Shown: positions 55,218 through 63,606 of the stretch, piece after piece
How the letters are laid out: each line of letters begins with the position of its first letter
Numbering within the stretch: position 1 is the stretch's first letter
Notes under the pieces: generated by a model
What the model was told of the DNA's origin: nothing
The model's database searches: none
The model's input: only the letters and a program-made list of their open reading frames with translations
Source: Ornithinimicrobium ciconiae
GTDB lineage: Bacteria; Actinomycetota; Actinomycetes; Actinomycetales; Dermatophilaceae
Assembly (NCBI RefSeq): GCF_007197575.1
Contig: NZ_CP041616.1
Coordinates: 3,596,001 to 3,660,000 of the forward strand
Direction of reading: 5' to 3'
DNA length: 64,000 nt
Translations under genes and position numbers: made by a program

Positions 55218-56978
55218 GTGGACCTGGTGGTGGCACCGACCCGGGAGGGGCTGCTCGTCGGCGACCCCGCGGCTGCGGCGGTCGCGGACGCCCCCAACCA
55301 GGAGCCCCGACCGGCTGGCGGGGAGGCCGACGCAGAGTGTGTGCCGTGGCCCGCGGTGGCCGACTGGGTCGCGGACCAGGAGCGGAGTGCATCGGGGACC
55401 GGTCCGCGGTGGGTGTGGCCAGACACGGCGGCGATCTCTCCACGGCTGCTCGCAGCCGGGGTCCGGGTGGGCCGCTGCCACGACCTGCGGCTGTGCCACG
55501 CGATCCTGCAACTGGCTGCCCCCGATCCGTGGCCGGCACCGCCCTGGTTGACCGCCGCCCCCGCCCAGCCGTCCACCCCGAGCCTGCTCGATGACCTCAC
55601 GCCCGTGACGCACCCCGCGTGGGAGGAGGTCGTCGCTGAGCACGCACGGCAGGTCACCGCGGTCGCGGCCTCCGCGGAGCCGGGACGGCTGCGGCTGCTG
55701 TTGGCCGCAGAGTCGGCCGGGGCCCTCATCGCGGCCGAGATGCACGCCGACGGCCTGCCCTGGGACCGCGAGCGCCACGACGAGATCCTCACGGCGGCCC
55801 TGGGTCCACGACCGCAGCACGGACTGCGACCGCAGCGACTAGAGCGCCTGGCTGCCCAGATCCGTGACCTGCTCCACGCTCCAGGCCTCAACCCCGACTC
55901 CCAGGCCGCCCTGCTCAAAGCCCTGCGCAATGCGGGTCTGGACCTGCAGTCGACCGCCAAGTGGGAGCTCGCGGGCATCGCCCACCCGGTCGTCGGGCCG
56001 CTGCTGGAGTACAAGGCCCTGGCGCGGCTGCTGTCGGCCAACGGATGGGCCTGGCTGGACACCTGGGTCGAGCCCGGTGCGCACGGACGTTCTGGCCGCT
56101 TCCGCACGGACTACGTCCCGGGTGGGGTGGTGACCGGCCGGTGGGCCACCAGCGGTGGGGGTGCCCTGCAGATCCCCCGGGCGATCCGGGCCGCCGTGGT
56201 GGCCGACCCCGGCTGGGTGCTGGTCGTGGCCGACGCTGCGCAGGTCGAGCCGCGCGCGCTGGCCGGGATGGCCAGTGACCTCGCCCTGGCGGGGGCCGGG
56301 CAGGACGGGGACCTGTATGCCGGCCTCGTCGCCACCGGTGTCGTGGAGACCCGGGAACGGGCCAAGGTCGGCATGCTCTCTGCCCTCTACGGCGGCACGG
56401 CCGGGGAGGCTGGCGCCATTCTGCCGCGTCTGCGCCGCGCCTATCCCAGGGCAACCACCCTGGTGGACCGGGCAGCTGAGATCGGAGCCGGTGGCGGGAC
56501 GGTGCGCACGTGGTTGGGCCGCACCAGCCCACCGCCGGGCCCGGCCTGGCAGCAGGTGCAGGGACGTGCCGGTGAGGTCGATGCCGACGGCACGGACGAG
56601 CGCCGTGCCCGCAGCCAGGCCCGCGACCGCGGCCGGTTCACCCGCAACTTCGTTGTGCAGGGCACCGCTGCCGAGTGGGCCTTGTGCTGGATGGCCGAGA
56701 CCCGTCGGCGGCTGCGTGACCTCGACCCCGTGCCCGGACTGGGCCGTCCCCACCTGGTGTTCTTCCTGCACGACGAGATCGTGGTACACACCCCACAGGC
56801 ACTGTCCGACCAGGTCGCGCAGATCGTGCAGGAGTCGGCCACGGTCGCCGGACGCCTGCTCTTCGGGGGGTTTCCCCTGTCCTTCCCACTGCACGTGGCC
56901 ACGGTGCGGGCCTATGCCGACGCGGACAAGGATTCCCCCGGCCCTGCCGGTGACGCAGCTGCGTCACCGGCCCTCTAG
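55218..56978 (+). CDS. Family A DNA polymerase lacking the 5' nuclease (Pol I-like)
   Basis: A 586-residue protein covering only the Klenow-type part of DNA polymerase I. Motif A is DAAQVEPRALAG (Asp and Glu kept, but Tyr-Ser replaced). Motif B is RERAKVGMLSALYGG (Arg, Lys, Tyr kept; the usual Phe is Leu). Motif C is HDEIVVH. The N-terminal 150 residues occupy the 3'-5' exonuclease position but show no DxE active site, so proofreading is probably lost. TAGGCT ends 8 bases before GTG 55218, so it is likely leaderless. Its last codons lie within an 83-bp direct repeat. A repair or translesion role is inference. Confidence 0.87.
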   Translation: MDLVVAPTREGLLVGDPAAAAVADAPNQEPRPAGGEADAECVPWPAVADWVADQERSASGTGPRWVWPDTAAISPRLLAAGVRVGRCHDLRLCHAILQLAAPDPWPAPPWLTAAPAQPSTPSLLDDLTPVTHPAWEEVVAEHARQVTAVAASAEPGRLRLLLAAESAGALIAAEMHADGLPWDRERHDEILTAALGPRPQHGLRPQRLERLAAQIRDLLHAPGLNPDSQAALLKALRNAGLDLQSTAKWELAGIAHPVVGPLLEYKALARLLSANGWAWLDTWVEPGAHGRSGRFRTDYVPGGVVTGRWATSGGGALQIPRAIRAAVVADPGWVLVVADAAQVEPRALAGMASDLALAGAGQDGDLYAGLVATGVVETRERAKVGMLSALYGGTAGEAGAILPRLRRAYPRATTLVDRAAEIGAGGGTVRTWLGRTSPPPGPAWQQVQGRAGEVDADGTDERRARSQARDRGRFTRNFVVQGTAAEWALCWMAETRRRLRDLDPVPGLGRPHLVFFLHDEIVVHTPQALSDQVAQIVQESATVAGRLLFGGFPLSFPLHVATVRAYADADKDSPGPAGDAAASPAL

Positions 56979-57038
56979 CGCATGTCAGGGCACCCACGCA
57001 CCCAGCGTTCGCGTCCCCCGGCAGCGGTCGTCCTGCTG
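56956..57038. repeat. 83-bp direct repeat, copy 1
   Basis: This 83-base segment matches 57829-57911 at a constant offset of 873 bases with about eight differences. It spans the last codons of the polymerase gene and a start identical in form to that of the PIG-L gene (CCCTCTAGCGCATGTCAGGG). A three-base difference (CGG here, ATA in copy 2) removes the TACCCT -10 element that copy 2 has. Confidence 0.9.
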
Positions 57039-57107
57039 GAGGTCTTTGTCGCGGGCGCTCCAGGACTGGTCTCGGCGACCGTCCGGACCGTCCGGACCTT
57101 GGCGTGA
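56982..57107 (+). pseudogene. Truncated duplicate of the PIG-L gene start
   Basis: A 41-codon frame beginning MSGHPRTQRSRPPAAVVLL, against MSGHPRTPRSRPPVSVVLL in the complete PIG-L gene at 57855. Similarity stops abruptly after codon 19, and the remaining codons (EVFVAGAPGLV and onwards) are unrelated. It has no -10 element at the position where the real gene has one, so it is probably not expressed. It is best read as the relic of a partial duplication. Confidence 0.7.
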
Positions 57108-57206
57108 GTGCGGGGCGGCTGCACACGGAGGAGTTCTCTGCCGAACCCCACCCTGGTGACCATCTGGACCGGCGACCGAGCAACCTGGAGGAGGTGCCAG
57201 GCCAGT

Positions 57207-57758
57207 TCAGTGGACCAGCGCCTTCAGCCCGATCAGGACGAGCCCGAGCACGGAGGTGACGACGGCACCGAGCAGCCACCGGGAGGGACGCGGGCTCCAC
57301 GACGCCACGCCGAGCCAGCCCAGGCCGCCCAGGACGCCCACGGCGGCCCACAGCGTGCCCCAGATGGCGGTCCGGTCGCTGACCAGGCCGAGCACTCCCA
57401 TCACCAGCAGGAGCGTCGGCACGAGGCCGGCAAGCAGCATCCCCCAGGAGTGCGCGACCGCGTGGCGGACGCTGGCCGCCAGCCGGGTCCGGACCGGCAC
57501 GCCGTGGTCCTGCCGGTCCCCGAGGTGGGCGACGACACCAGCGTAGACATGGGCGAGCCAGAAGACGACCAGCGTGGCCAGGACCTTGGCCAGCACGGCC
57601 CAGGAGGCGGCCGCGGAGTCGCTGACGATCACCACCAGGCCCGCGACGAGGACCACACCGTAGATCGCCGGCTCGTTGACGGCGCGCAGCGACTGCGCCG
57701 TGAAGGGTCCGGCCCTCGCCCCTCCGACCCGCGCCTGTCTCCCGCCGTGATCGTCCAT
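57207..57758 (-). CDS. Hypothetical integral membrane protein
   Basis: A 183-residue protein with four or five membrane helices (AIYGVVLVAGLVVIVSD, LAKVLATLVVFWLAHVYAGVV, MLLAGLVPTLLLVMGVLGLVSD, WLLGAVVTSVLGLVLIGL). I do not recognise the family. ATG 57758 is chosen because TACGGT ends 7 bases upstream on this strand; ten codons further upstream are also open. It sits alone, antisense to its neighbours, exactly between the two copies of the 83-bp direct repeat, so it may have come in with the duplication or insertion. Confidence 0.75.
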   Translation of the reverse strand: MDDHGGRQARVGGARAGPFTAQSLRAVNEPAIYGVVLVAGLVVIVSDSAAASWAVLAKVLATLVVFWLAHVYAGVVAHLGDRQDHGVPVRTRLAASVRHAVAHSWGMLLAGLVPTLLLVMGVLGLVSDRTAIWGTLWAAVGVLGGLGWLGVASWSPRPSRWLLGAVVTSVLGLVLIGLKALVH

Positions 57759-57828
57759 GGGCAGGACCGTACCGCCTCTGTCAGGCACGTTCGTCGTGCG
57801 ACGCGGCCCGGACGTGTCCGCCGCCCAG

Positions 57829-57911
57829 CAGCTGCGTCACATACCCTCTAGCGCATGTCAGGGCACCCTCGCACGCCGCGTTCGCGTCCCCCGGTATCGG
57901 TCGTCCTGCTG
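57829..57911. repeat. 83-bp direct repeat, copy 2
   Basis: The second copy covers the promoter, start codon and first 19 codons of the PIG-L gene. It contains TACCCT at 57842-57847, 7 bases before ATG 57855, which copy 1 lacks. Confidence 0.9.
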
Positions 57912-58934
57912 ACCCTGCTCGTGACCCTGGCGACCGTCGTGACATCGACGGCCTTCCTGATGCGGCCCGCGGTCAGCCCCCAGGCCTTCGCGCTGGCACG
58001 GGACGTGCCCACGGTCTCCCCCGCTCCCCCAGCAAGCGACCCTCGCGGACTGCACCTGGTTCTCGTCCCGCACCCGGACGACGAGCTCTCGGCGTGGACC
58101 TCGTTGCTGGAGGCAGACGACCTGAGGCCCGTCGTGGTGTTGCTCACCCAGGGAGAGGCCACCCAGCACTGCGCCGCCGACGTCATGGACCGGCGCCTGC
58201 AGACCGACCTCGGGGAGGTCCCGCCGGAGCCCGACCCCACGGTCGGGGGCGGCGGCTCCCTCGCCTGCCGCGAGGCCCGGCTGGGCTCCTTCCGCGCGGC
58301 GATGACCGAGGCTGCGGGGCACACCCCGTCGGTGCGGCTGGACTGGTCGGCGGCACGCCCCGTCGACATCGACGGTCTCGAGGCACTCCTGGTGACCGGG
58401 GAGTCCGCGACGCTCATCGCCCTCGACCTCGGCGACGACGCGCTCACCACCGACACCGTGGAGACCGCGGTGCGGGGCGTGCTGAGCCGGCCCTTCGCCC
58501 TCGGGTTGCCCGACCTGCCCCTGGTCCGCATCACCTCCTCCGCCTACTACGCCACCGAGCAGGAGCCCACCGCCTGCGACAGTCTCGCGCTGTGTCCGCC
58601 CGGTGAGACGCCCTATGTCTATGACCGGCCGGACCACCTGGCAGTGAGGGAGGTGGCGCGGACCCTGGCGCCGCTGACCGAGGAGGGCAGCTGGCTGGTG
58701 ACCCACTCCTATGATCCGGCGGCCAACCGGCACCTGGCGCTGCCCGAGGAGATCTACGACCAGTTCATGGGGCTGGGCAGCGGCGACCCCCGCACGGCCC
58801 AGCGACTCGGGAGCCACCAGCGGTTCTATGGCTGGCTCGCGTTCCCGGACGTGTGGCGCACCGGGGAGTTGCCGCTGCAGGCCGAGCAGGTCCTCTTCCC
58901 ACGGGTCCAGTCCTACGAGGTGGTCACGCCGTGA
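57855..58934 (+). CDS. Membrane-anchored PIG-L family (LmbE-like) deacetylase
   Basis: A 359-residue protein. Residues 15-37 are a hydrophobic signal anchor (VVLLTLLVTLATVVTSTAFLM). The PIG-L domain follows, with its zinc-binding HPDDE at 73-77, and HSYDPAANRHL late in the chain carrying the other His. This family removes N-acetyl groups from amino sugars (GlcNAc-PI, mycothiol precursor, antibiotics); the anchor suggests an extracytoplasmic glycan substrate. TACCCT ends 7 bases before ATG 57855. The next gene, a membrane acetyltransferase, overlaps by 4 bases (GTGA), so the two are made together. Confidence 0.88.
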   Translation: MSGHPRTPRSRPPVSVVLLTLLVTLATVVTSTAFLMRPAVSPQAFALARDVPTVSPAPPASDPRGLHLVLVPHPDDELSAWTSLLEADDLRPVVVLLTQGEATQHCAADVMDRRLQTDLGEVPPEPDPTVGGGGSLACREARLGSFRAAMTEAAGHTPSVRLDWSAARPVDIDGLEALLVTGESATLIALDLGDDALTTDTVETAVRGVLSRPFALGLPDLPLVRITSSAYYATEQEPTACDSLALCPPGETPYVYDRPDHLAVREVARTLAPLTEEGSWLVTHSYDPAANRHLALPEEIYDQFMGLGSGDPRTAQRLGSHQRFYGWLAFPDVWRTGELPLQAEQVLFPRVQSYEVVTP

Positions 58935-60025
58935 TCGGCCGCTCCCGTCGCATCACCTCCCTCGACACGGCACGGGGGCTGTTCCTGATCGTCTCGGTCC
59001 TCAGCGCCTCGGTCATCCCACCGGTCCCCGGCTGGCTCCAGCACCCCTCGTGGTTCGGCGTGAACTTCTACGACCTCATCTTCCCGTTGTTCGTCACCCT
59101 TTCCGGGGTCGGTCTGGCGTTCGCCTACCGCCGCGGCAGCGACTGGCCGGCCACCATTCGCCGGGTCGTGGTGCTCCTGGTGGTCGGGGTGCTCTACACC
59201 GCGGTCTACGGCGACCACTACGAGCTGGCCACGCTGCGCATCACCGGGGTGCTCCAGCTGTATGCCGTGCTGGTGCTCCTGTCCGCCGTGCTGCACACGA
59301 TCACGCGCTCGGCGCGGGGCTGGGCGATCATCACGGGGCTGACCGCGCTGATCGGCACCGCAGCCTTCGTCTGGTTCCAGTCACGCTGCGTCGGTGATGT
59401 CCTGACCCCCACCTGCAACCCGTCCGCGGTCATGGACACCCGCCTGTTCGGCGGGCACATGTATGCCGAGGGGGCGCGCGGCCACGACCCCGAGGGTCTG
59501 GTAGCGATCTGTGGTGCGTTCCTGACCGCTGCCGCGGGGACCACGGCCGGCCACCTCGCCCTGGATGCTCGGGAGGGGGCCCGCCGCATGGGACTGGTGC
59601 GCATCGCGGCCTGGACGATCGCCTGCGCGGCCCTCGGAGCCGTCCTGGCGCAGGTCATCGAGCCGTTCAAGCGGCTGTGGACACCGAGTTTCGCCCTGCT
59701 GGCCGGCGCGCTCGGGCTCGCCATCTTCCTGGTCGCCTACGCGATCTTCGACGTCTATCTCCAGCGCACCCGGGGCCGCGAGGCCCAGGACCGGATCGGC
59801 TGGCCCCTGGTGGCGCTGGGGCGCAACTCACTGCTGGTCTACTTCGGCTCGCACCTGTCCTCGGCACTGCTGCTGAGGTATGGCGATCCCTCCGTGGCCG
59901 AACGCATCGGCGGCGCCATGTCGTGGGGCGGTGGCGACCAGGTCGCGTTTGCCCTGATCAGCCTGACGCTCTGGTGGGGCGTCGCGGCCCTGCTGCACCG
60001 CAGACGGATCTATATCCGTCCCTGA
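58931..60025 (+). CDS. Heparan-alpha-glucosaminide N-acetyltransferase-like (DUF1624) membrane protein
   Basis: A 364-residue polytopic membrane protein with about ten helices. The start RRITSLDTARGLFLIVSVLSASV is the family signature (R..LDxxRG), followed by FGVNFYDLIFPLFVTLSGVGLAF and a C-terminal LVALGRNSLLVYFGSHL. Relatives move acetyl groups from cytosolic acetyl-CoA across the membrane onto amino sugars. GTG 58931 overlaps the PIG-L stop, so the pair is translationally coupled. A deacetylase plus an acetyltransferase suggests control of N-acetylation on a surface glycan; that is inference. Confidence 0.82.
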   Translation: MIGRSRRITSLDTARGLFLIVSVLSASVIPPVPGWLQHPSWFGVNFYDLIFPLFVTLSGVGLAFAYRRGSDWPATIRRVVVLLVVGVLYTAVYGDHYELATLRITGVLQLYAVLVLLSAVLHTITRSARGWAIITGLTALIGTAAFVWFQSRCVGDVLTPTCNPSAVMDTRLFGGHMYAEGARGHDPEGLVAICGAFLTAAAGTTAGHLALDAREGARRMGLVRIAAWTIACAALGAVLAQVIEPFKRLWTPSFALLAGALGLAIFLVAYAIFDVYLQRTRGREAQDRIGWPLVALGRNSLLVYFGSHLSSALLLRYGDPSVAERIGGAMSWGGGDQVAFALISLTLWWGVAALLHRRRIYIRP

Positions 60026-60061
60026 GGGCGGGACGTCCGACCGCAGTCCGGGGGGAGCGCG

Positions 60062-60078
60062 GCGCCCGTGACGGGCGC
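60062..60078. terminator. Hairpin between convergent genes
   Basis: GCGCCC-GTGAC-GGGCGC forms a 6-bp all-GC stem in the 57-base gap between the acetyltransferase and sepX. It is suitable as a bidirectional terminator but has no T-tract. Confidence 0.45.
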
Positions 60079-60082
60079 TCGC

Positions 60083-61144
60083 TCAGCCGACCGAGTGCAC
60101 GGGAGGCAGGTCCTCAAACTCCTCGTCAAAAGCCATCGCGTTGCCGTCGAAGGGCAGGCCGTCGACCTCGACCGTGCCGCTGAGGACCGGACCCGTCTCC
60201 TCAGGTGCGGCAGGCTGCGGACTGGCCGGACGACGCGACGCCTTGGCCTTGAGGGTGTAGGTCGGCGGTGGCACCGCGACCGGGGCCCAGGTGCCTTCCA
60301 GCTCCTGGACCTGGTCCTCACGGGCCTGGTCCTCACGCGCCGGGGCCGTCTCGGCCTGGCCGACGACGGGCAGGCCCACACTCTGCTGGGTGTCCGGGCC
60401 AGCCTCGTGGACGGCCACGACATACAGCTCGACCTCGGCGGGGACGTGGACCGGCTGCTCGAACAGCTCGGCCGAGTCGGCAACCAGCTCAGTGCTCGAC
60501 GCGGTGTGCTCGGTCCTTGCCGGCAGGGCACGGGTGCGCTCGGCGGCACCGCGCCGACGCGCGACGGACGGCTCGTGGGCCCGGCGCGGAGGGGCGACGG
60601 ACGGCTGGTGGGCCCGGCGCGGACGGGCGGCGCGGGCGTTGGTCGCCCGGGCGCGGACGGGTGAGGTGGCTCGCCGCTGCGCACGTCCCACGGAGACGCG
60701 CACCAGGGTCAGGGCCAGCAGCAGCCCGCCAGCTCCGGCCGCGGCCGACCACCAGGGCGCCTGGCCGGTGAGCCACGGAGTGACCCCGGCGATCAACGAC
60801 ACGATGCCCAGCAGGAGGAGAGTGGCGCGCACCACCGCAGCCGGTGGCTTGCGCAGCCGGGGGGTGCTGCGCCGCGGGGCCGTCGCCACGACACCGGGAC
60901 CCGCCCGCTTCACGACGACGTCGGGGTGTGCGGGGCGGGTCAGGGACAGCGAGTAGGACCGCGGAGCCGGAGGGGTCACGTCGGCGCGCGGCAGGCTCTG
61001 CCGACGCTCCAGGACGCGCATCGCCTCGGAGAACCGGTCGACGGATCGGGCCGTCGCGACGTGGTCCCGACGACGGATCCAGTGCTGGATGAGGTAGGCA
61101 GCCCACACCGCGAGGATGACCGCGAAGATCAGACTGTTGGGCAC
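60083..61144 (-). CDS. sepX: SepX/GlpR-like divisome membrane protein
   Basis: A 353-residue protein with an N-terminal membrane helix (NSLIFAVILAVWAAYLIQHWIRRRD), a conserved cytoplasmic stretch (SVDRFSEAMRVLERR), two further helices near residues 110-155, and a long disordered, Ala/Arg/Pro-rich tail ending in an acidic FDEEFEDLPPVHSVG. The N-terminus matches SepX of Streptomyces and GlpR of Corynebacterium, which link FtsZ and the gephyrin-like Glp to the membrane. GTG 61144 is chosen over TTG 61150 because TAGGGT ends 6 bases upstream. The glp homologue lies 1.2 kb upstream on the same strand. Confidence 0.82.
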   Translation of the reverse strand: MPNSLIFAVILAVWAAYLIQHWIRRRDHVATARSVDRFSEAMRVLERRQSLPRADVTPPAPRSYSLSLTRPAHPDVVVKRAGPGVVATAPRRSTPRLRKPPAAVVRATLLLLGIVSLIAGVTPWLTGQAPWWSAAAGAGGLLLALTLVRVSVGRAQRRATSPVRARATNARAARPRRAHQPSVAPPRRAHEPSVARRRGAAERTRALPARTEHTASSTELVADSAELFEQPVHVPAEVELYVVAVHEAGPDTQQSVGLPVVGQAETAPAREDQAREDQVQELEGTWAPVAVPPPTYTLKAKASRRPASPQPAAPEETGPVLSGTVEVDGLPFDGNAMAFDEEFEDLPPVHSVG

Positions 61145-61217
61145 ACCCAAACCCTAGGGAGGTGTCGGGTGGTTACCCCGCAGTTCTGGTGCGTGTCGCG
61201 GAAGTGACTGGTGTGAC

Positions 61218-61829
61218 TCAGGTGGATTCCCTCGCCCGCAGGCGAGAGACCAGCCGTTCGCCTCCCAGCTGCTCGGCCGTGATCGCGAACTCCACGTGGT
61301 CACGCCAGGCGCCGTCAACGTGCACGAGGCCGGCCCGAAAGCCCTCGTCCGGCAGTGCGAGCGCCCGCGCGACGGCCAGGCTCGCGGTGTTTTCCGGCCG
61401 GATCGCGACCTCGACCCGATGCAGCCCGACATCGTGCAGGGCGTGGTCGATCAGCATCGCCAGTGACCAGGCGGCCAGTCCGCGGCCGGTGGCCTGCTGG
61501 TCGAGCCAGTAGCCGGCCGAGGCTGTCCAGCGTGACCCCCACACAATGTCGAAGAGCTGCATCTGCCCCACCAGCACGCCGTCGGCCTCGATCACGAACG
61601 GCAGCACCCGCCCCTCCCGAGCCGCCCGGTCCAGGACTCGCCGGAGCCGGGTGAATCCGATCGCCTCCTCCGGGCCGGTGGGCACGGTGGCCTCCCAGGG
61701 CCGCAGCCAGTCACGGTTGTCTTCGCGCATCTCCAGCCACCGGGCGCGGTCGTGCCGGGTCAGTGCCCGCAGCACGATGCCGACGCCGTCCGCTCGGACC
61801 TCCTCCAGCCGCACGGGCCAGGTGATCAC
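61218..61829 (-). CDS. rimJ: GNAT acetyltransferase, RimJ-like
   Basis: A 203-residue GCN5-related acetyltransferase. The fold is evident from VLRALTRHDRARWLEM, IEADGVLVGQMQLFDI, the acetyl-CoA loop GYWLDQQATGRGLAAWSLAMLIDHA, and HRVEVAIRPENTASLAVARALAL. By position beside moeA/glp and galU it matches the actinobacterial gene called rimJ (Rv0995 from memory), but its acceptor protein is not proven. Its ATG overlaps the moaC stop by 4 bases; sepX follows after 73 bases. Confidence 0.88.
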   Translation of the reverse strand: MITWPVRLEEVRADGVGIVLRALTRHDRARWLEMREDNRDWLRPWEATVPTGPEEAIGFTRLRRVLDRAAREGRVLPFVIEADGVLVGQMQLFDIVWGSRWTASAGYWLDQQATGRGLAAWSLAMLIDHALHDVGLHRVEVAIRPENTASLAVARALALPDEGFRAGLVHVDGAWRDHVEFAITAEQLGGERLVSRLRAREST

Positions 61830-62302
61830 GGGTCGCGGGTCCAGTCGCCGGAGCGCCCACCGGACTTGGCCACCACCATCACGTCGGTGATCACGGCCAG
61901 CTTGTCGACCGCCTTGATCATGTCGACCATCGCCAGCGCCGCGACACTGACGCAGGTCAGGGCCTCCATCTCGATCCCGGTCCGGTCCGCGGTGCGGACG
62001 CTCGCCCGGATCTCGACCCCGTCGTCGGTGACCGTGAGGTCGACCTCGACCGCGTGCACGGCCACCGGATGGGCCAGTGGCACCAGGTCCGGCGTCTTCT
62101 TGGCCGCCTGTATCCCGGCCAGCCGGGCGACCCCCAGAGCGTCACCCTTGGGGGCGGTCCCCTCCCGGAGCGCACGGACCGCCGCGGCGGACAGCAGCAC
62201 GCGTCCCGTGGCGGTGGCCTCCCGTGCGGTGACCTCCTTGCTGCTGATGTCGACCATGTGCGCTGTCCCGTCGGCGCGCAGGTGGCGCAGTGGCTCGCTC
62301 AC
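61826..62302 (-). CDS. moaC: Cyclic pyranopterin monophosphate synthase MoaC
   Basis: A 158-residue molybdenum-cofactor enzyme converting the MoaA product into cyclic pyranopterin monophosphate. Signature stretches are HMVDISSKEVTAREATATG, the active-site Lys in APKGDALGVARLAGIQAAKKT, LVPLAHP and MVDMIKAVDK. Length is typical. Both ends overlap their neighbours by 4 bases, so it is co-translated with glp/moeA and rimJ. Its presence beside the MoeA homologue supports real cofactor synthesis in this organism. Confidence 0.96.
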   Translation of the reverse strand: MSEPLRHLRADGTAHMVDISSKEVTAREATATGRVLLSAAAVRALREGTAPKGDALGVARLAGIQAAKKTPDLVPLAHPVAVHAVEVDLTVTDDGVEIRASVRTADRTGIEMEALTCVSVAALAMVDMIKAVDKLAVITDVMVVAKSGGRSGDWTRDP

Positions 62303-63606
62303 CGAGCGCCCTGGCCGCGCCCGGCGCCGTCAGCAGCGTCGCCGTCGCCGTCCTGGCGGGCAGCCTGCAGGTCGGCCTCGATCTCGGCCACCGGCCGCAA
62401 CGGCAGGACCAGCACCTGCGACCCGGTCGCCACCTCGGTGACCTCGGCGGGGATGACCGCCAGCCCGTCGGCCTGCGCCAGCCCACCCACCAGGTGGGAC
62501 CCGGGCCCGCTGACCGGCTCTGCGGCATACGACCCGCTGACATCACGCGAGAGCCGCACCCGGTGGTATTGCTGGCGACCCTCTGGTGACGACCACCCCT
62601 GGGCCACGACCGCCGGCATGGTGACCGGTGAGTACCGCATGCCAGCCCGGGCGGCGAGTGCCGGACGGACGAAGACCTCGAAGCTGACCAGGACACTGAC
62701 CGGGTTGCCGGGCAGGGTGAACACCGGGACCTCGCGCTTGCCGAGCAGACCAAAACCCTGCGGCTTGCCCGGCTGCATGCTCACCTCGGTGAACTCCATC
62801 GACCCGGCGCCGGTGAGCGCGGCCTTGACCGCGTCATAGGAGCCGCCCTTGCTGACTCCCCCGGTGGTGATCACCAGGTCGGCGTAGTCCTGGTGGTGCT
62901 CGATCTCCTTGCTGACCGCCTTGGCGTCGTCGGGCAGGTGACCGGCATGGACCGCAAAGTGCCCGGCCGCGCGGACCAGCGCGGCCAGCATCGGACCGTT
63001 GGAGTCGTGGATCTGCCCGGGGCCCACGGGCTCCCCGACCGGCACCAGCTCATCACCGCTGGAGAGCACCGCCACCCGCACCGGTCCGGTGACGCTCACC
63101 TGCGCCACGCCGGCAGCGGCGAGCACGGCCAGCTGGGTGGGGCCGATGCGGGTCCCGGCCCGCAGGATCACAGCCCCGGCGCGCACGTCCTCACCGGCCG
63201 GTCGCACGTTGGCCCCGGCCTCAACCGCCGCCTTGATCAGCACCTCGTGGGGGTTGCCGTCGGTGTCCTCGACCCGGACGACTGCGTCACACCCCTCCGG
63301 GACCGGAGCGCCGGTCAGGATCCGCCAGCAGGTGCCAGGACGGTGCGTGTGGGGCTGACCATCGCCGGCGGCGATGTCGCCGCGCACCGGCACCAGCTGA
63401 GGGCTCTCGGGGCTGGCCTCGGCGATCTCGGAGGAGAGCACCGCATAGCCGTCCATCGCCGAGTTGGCGAAGCGCGGCAGGTCGACGGGACTGGTCACGT
63501 CCTGGGTCAGGACCAGTCCGTGCGCCTCGGACAGCGGCACGGTGACCGTGTCGACCGGCACGATCCGCTCGAGCAGCGCCTCCAGGTGCTCGGTGACCGT
63601 GGTCAT
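62299..63606 (-). CDS. glp: Gephyrin-like molybdopterin molybdotransferase (MoeA/Glp)
   Basis: A 435-residue MoeA-fold protein. It has the N-terminal domain (VDLPRFANSAMDGYAV), GRILTGA-like CWRILTGAPVPEGCDAVVRVED, the MPT-binding TTGGVSKGGSYD, and the C-terminal GNPVSVLVSFEVFVRPAL with a barrel domain. MoeA inserts molybdate into molybdopterin; in corynebacteria the Glp paralogue instead binds FtsZ and the membrane receptor GlpR. The sepX/glpR homologue in the same cluster makes the division role likely, perhaps alongside MoeA activity given adjacent moaC. Coupled by 4-base overlaps to galU and moaC. Confidence 0.9.
   Translation of the reverse strand: MTTVTEHLEALLERIVPVDTVTVPLSEAHGLVLTQDVTSPVDLPRFANSAMDGYAVLSSEIAEASPESPQLVPVRGDIAAGDGQPHTHRPGTCWRILTGAPVPEGCDAVVRVEDTDGNPHEVLIKAAVEAGANVRPAGEDVRAGAVILRAGTRIGPTQLAVLAAAGVAQVSVTGPVRVAVLSSGDELVPVGEPVGPGQIHDSNGPMLAALVRAAGHFAVHAGHLPDDAKAVSKEIEHHQDYADLVITTGGVSKGGSYDAVKAALTGAGSMEFTEVSMQPGKPQGFGLLGKREVPVFTLPGNPVSVLVSFEVFVRPALAARAGMRYSPVTMPAVVAQGWSSPEGRQQYHRVRLSRDVSGSYAAEPVSGPGSHLVGGLAQADGLAVIPAEVTEVATGSQVLVLPLRPVAEIEADLQAARQDGDGDAADGAGRGQGAR

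Noticed and set aside
56982-57107. Independent small peptide gene
   Set aside because: Its first 19 codons are a duplicate of the PIG-L start, the -10 is missing and the remainder is unrelated; truncated duplication explains it better.
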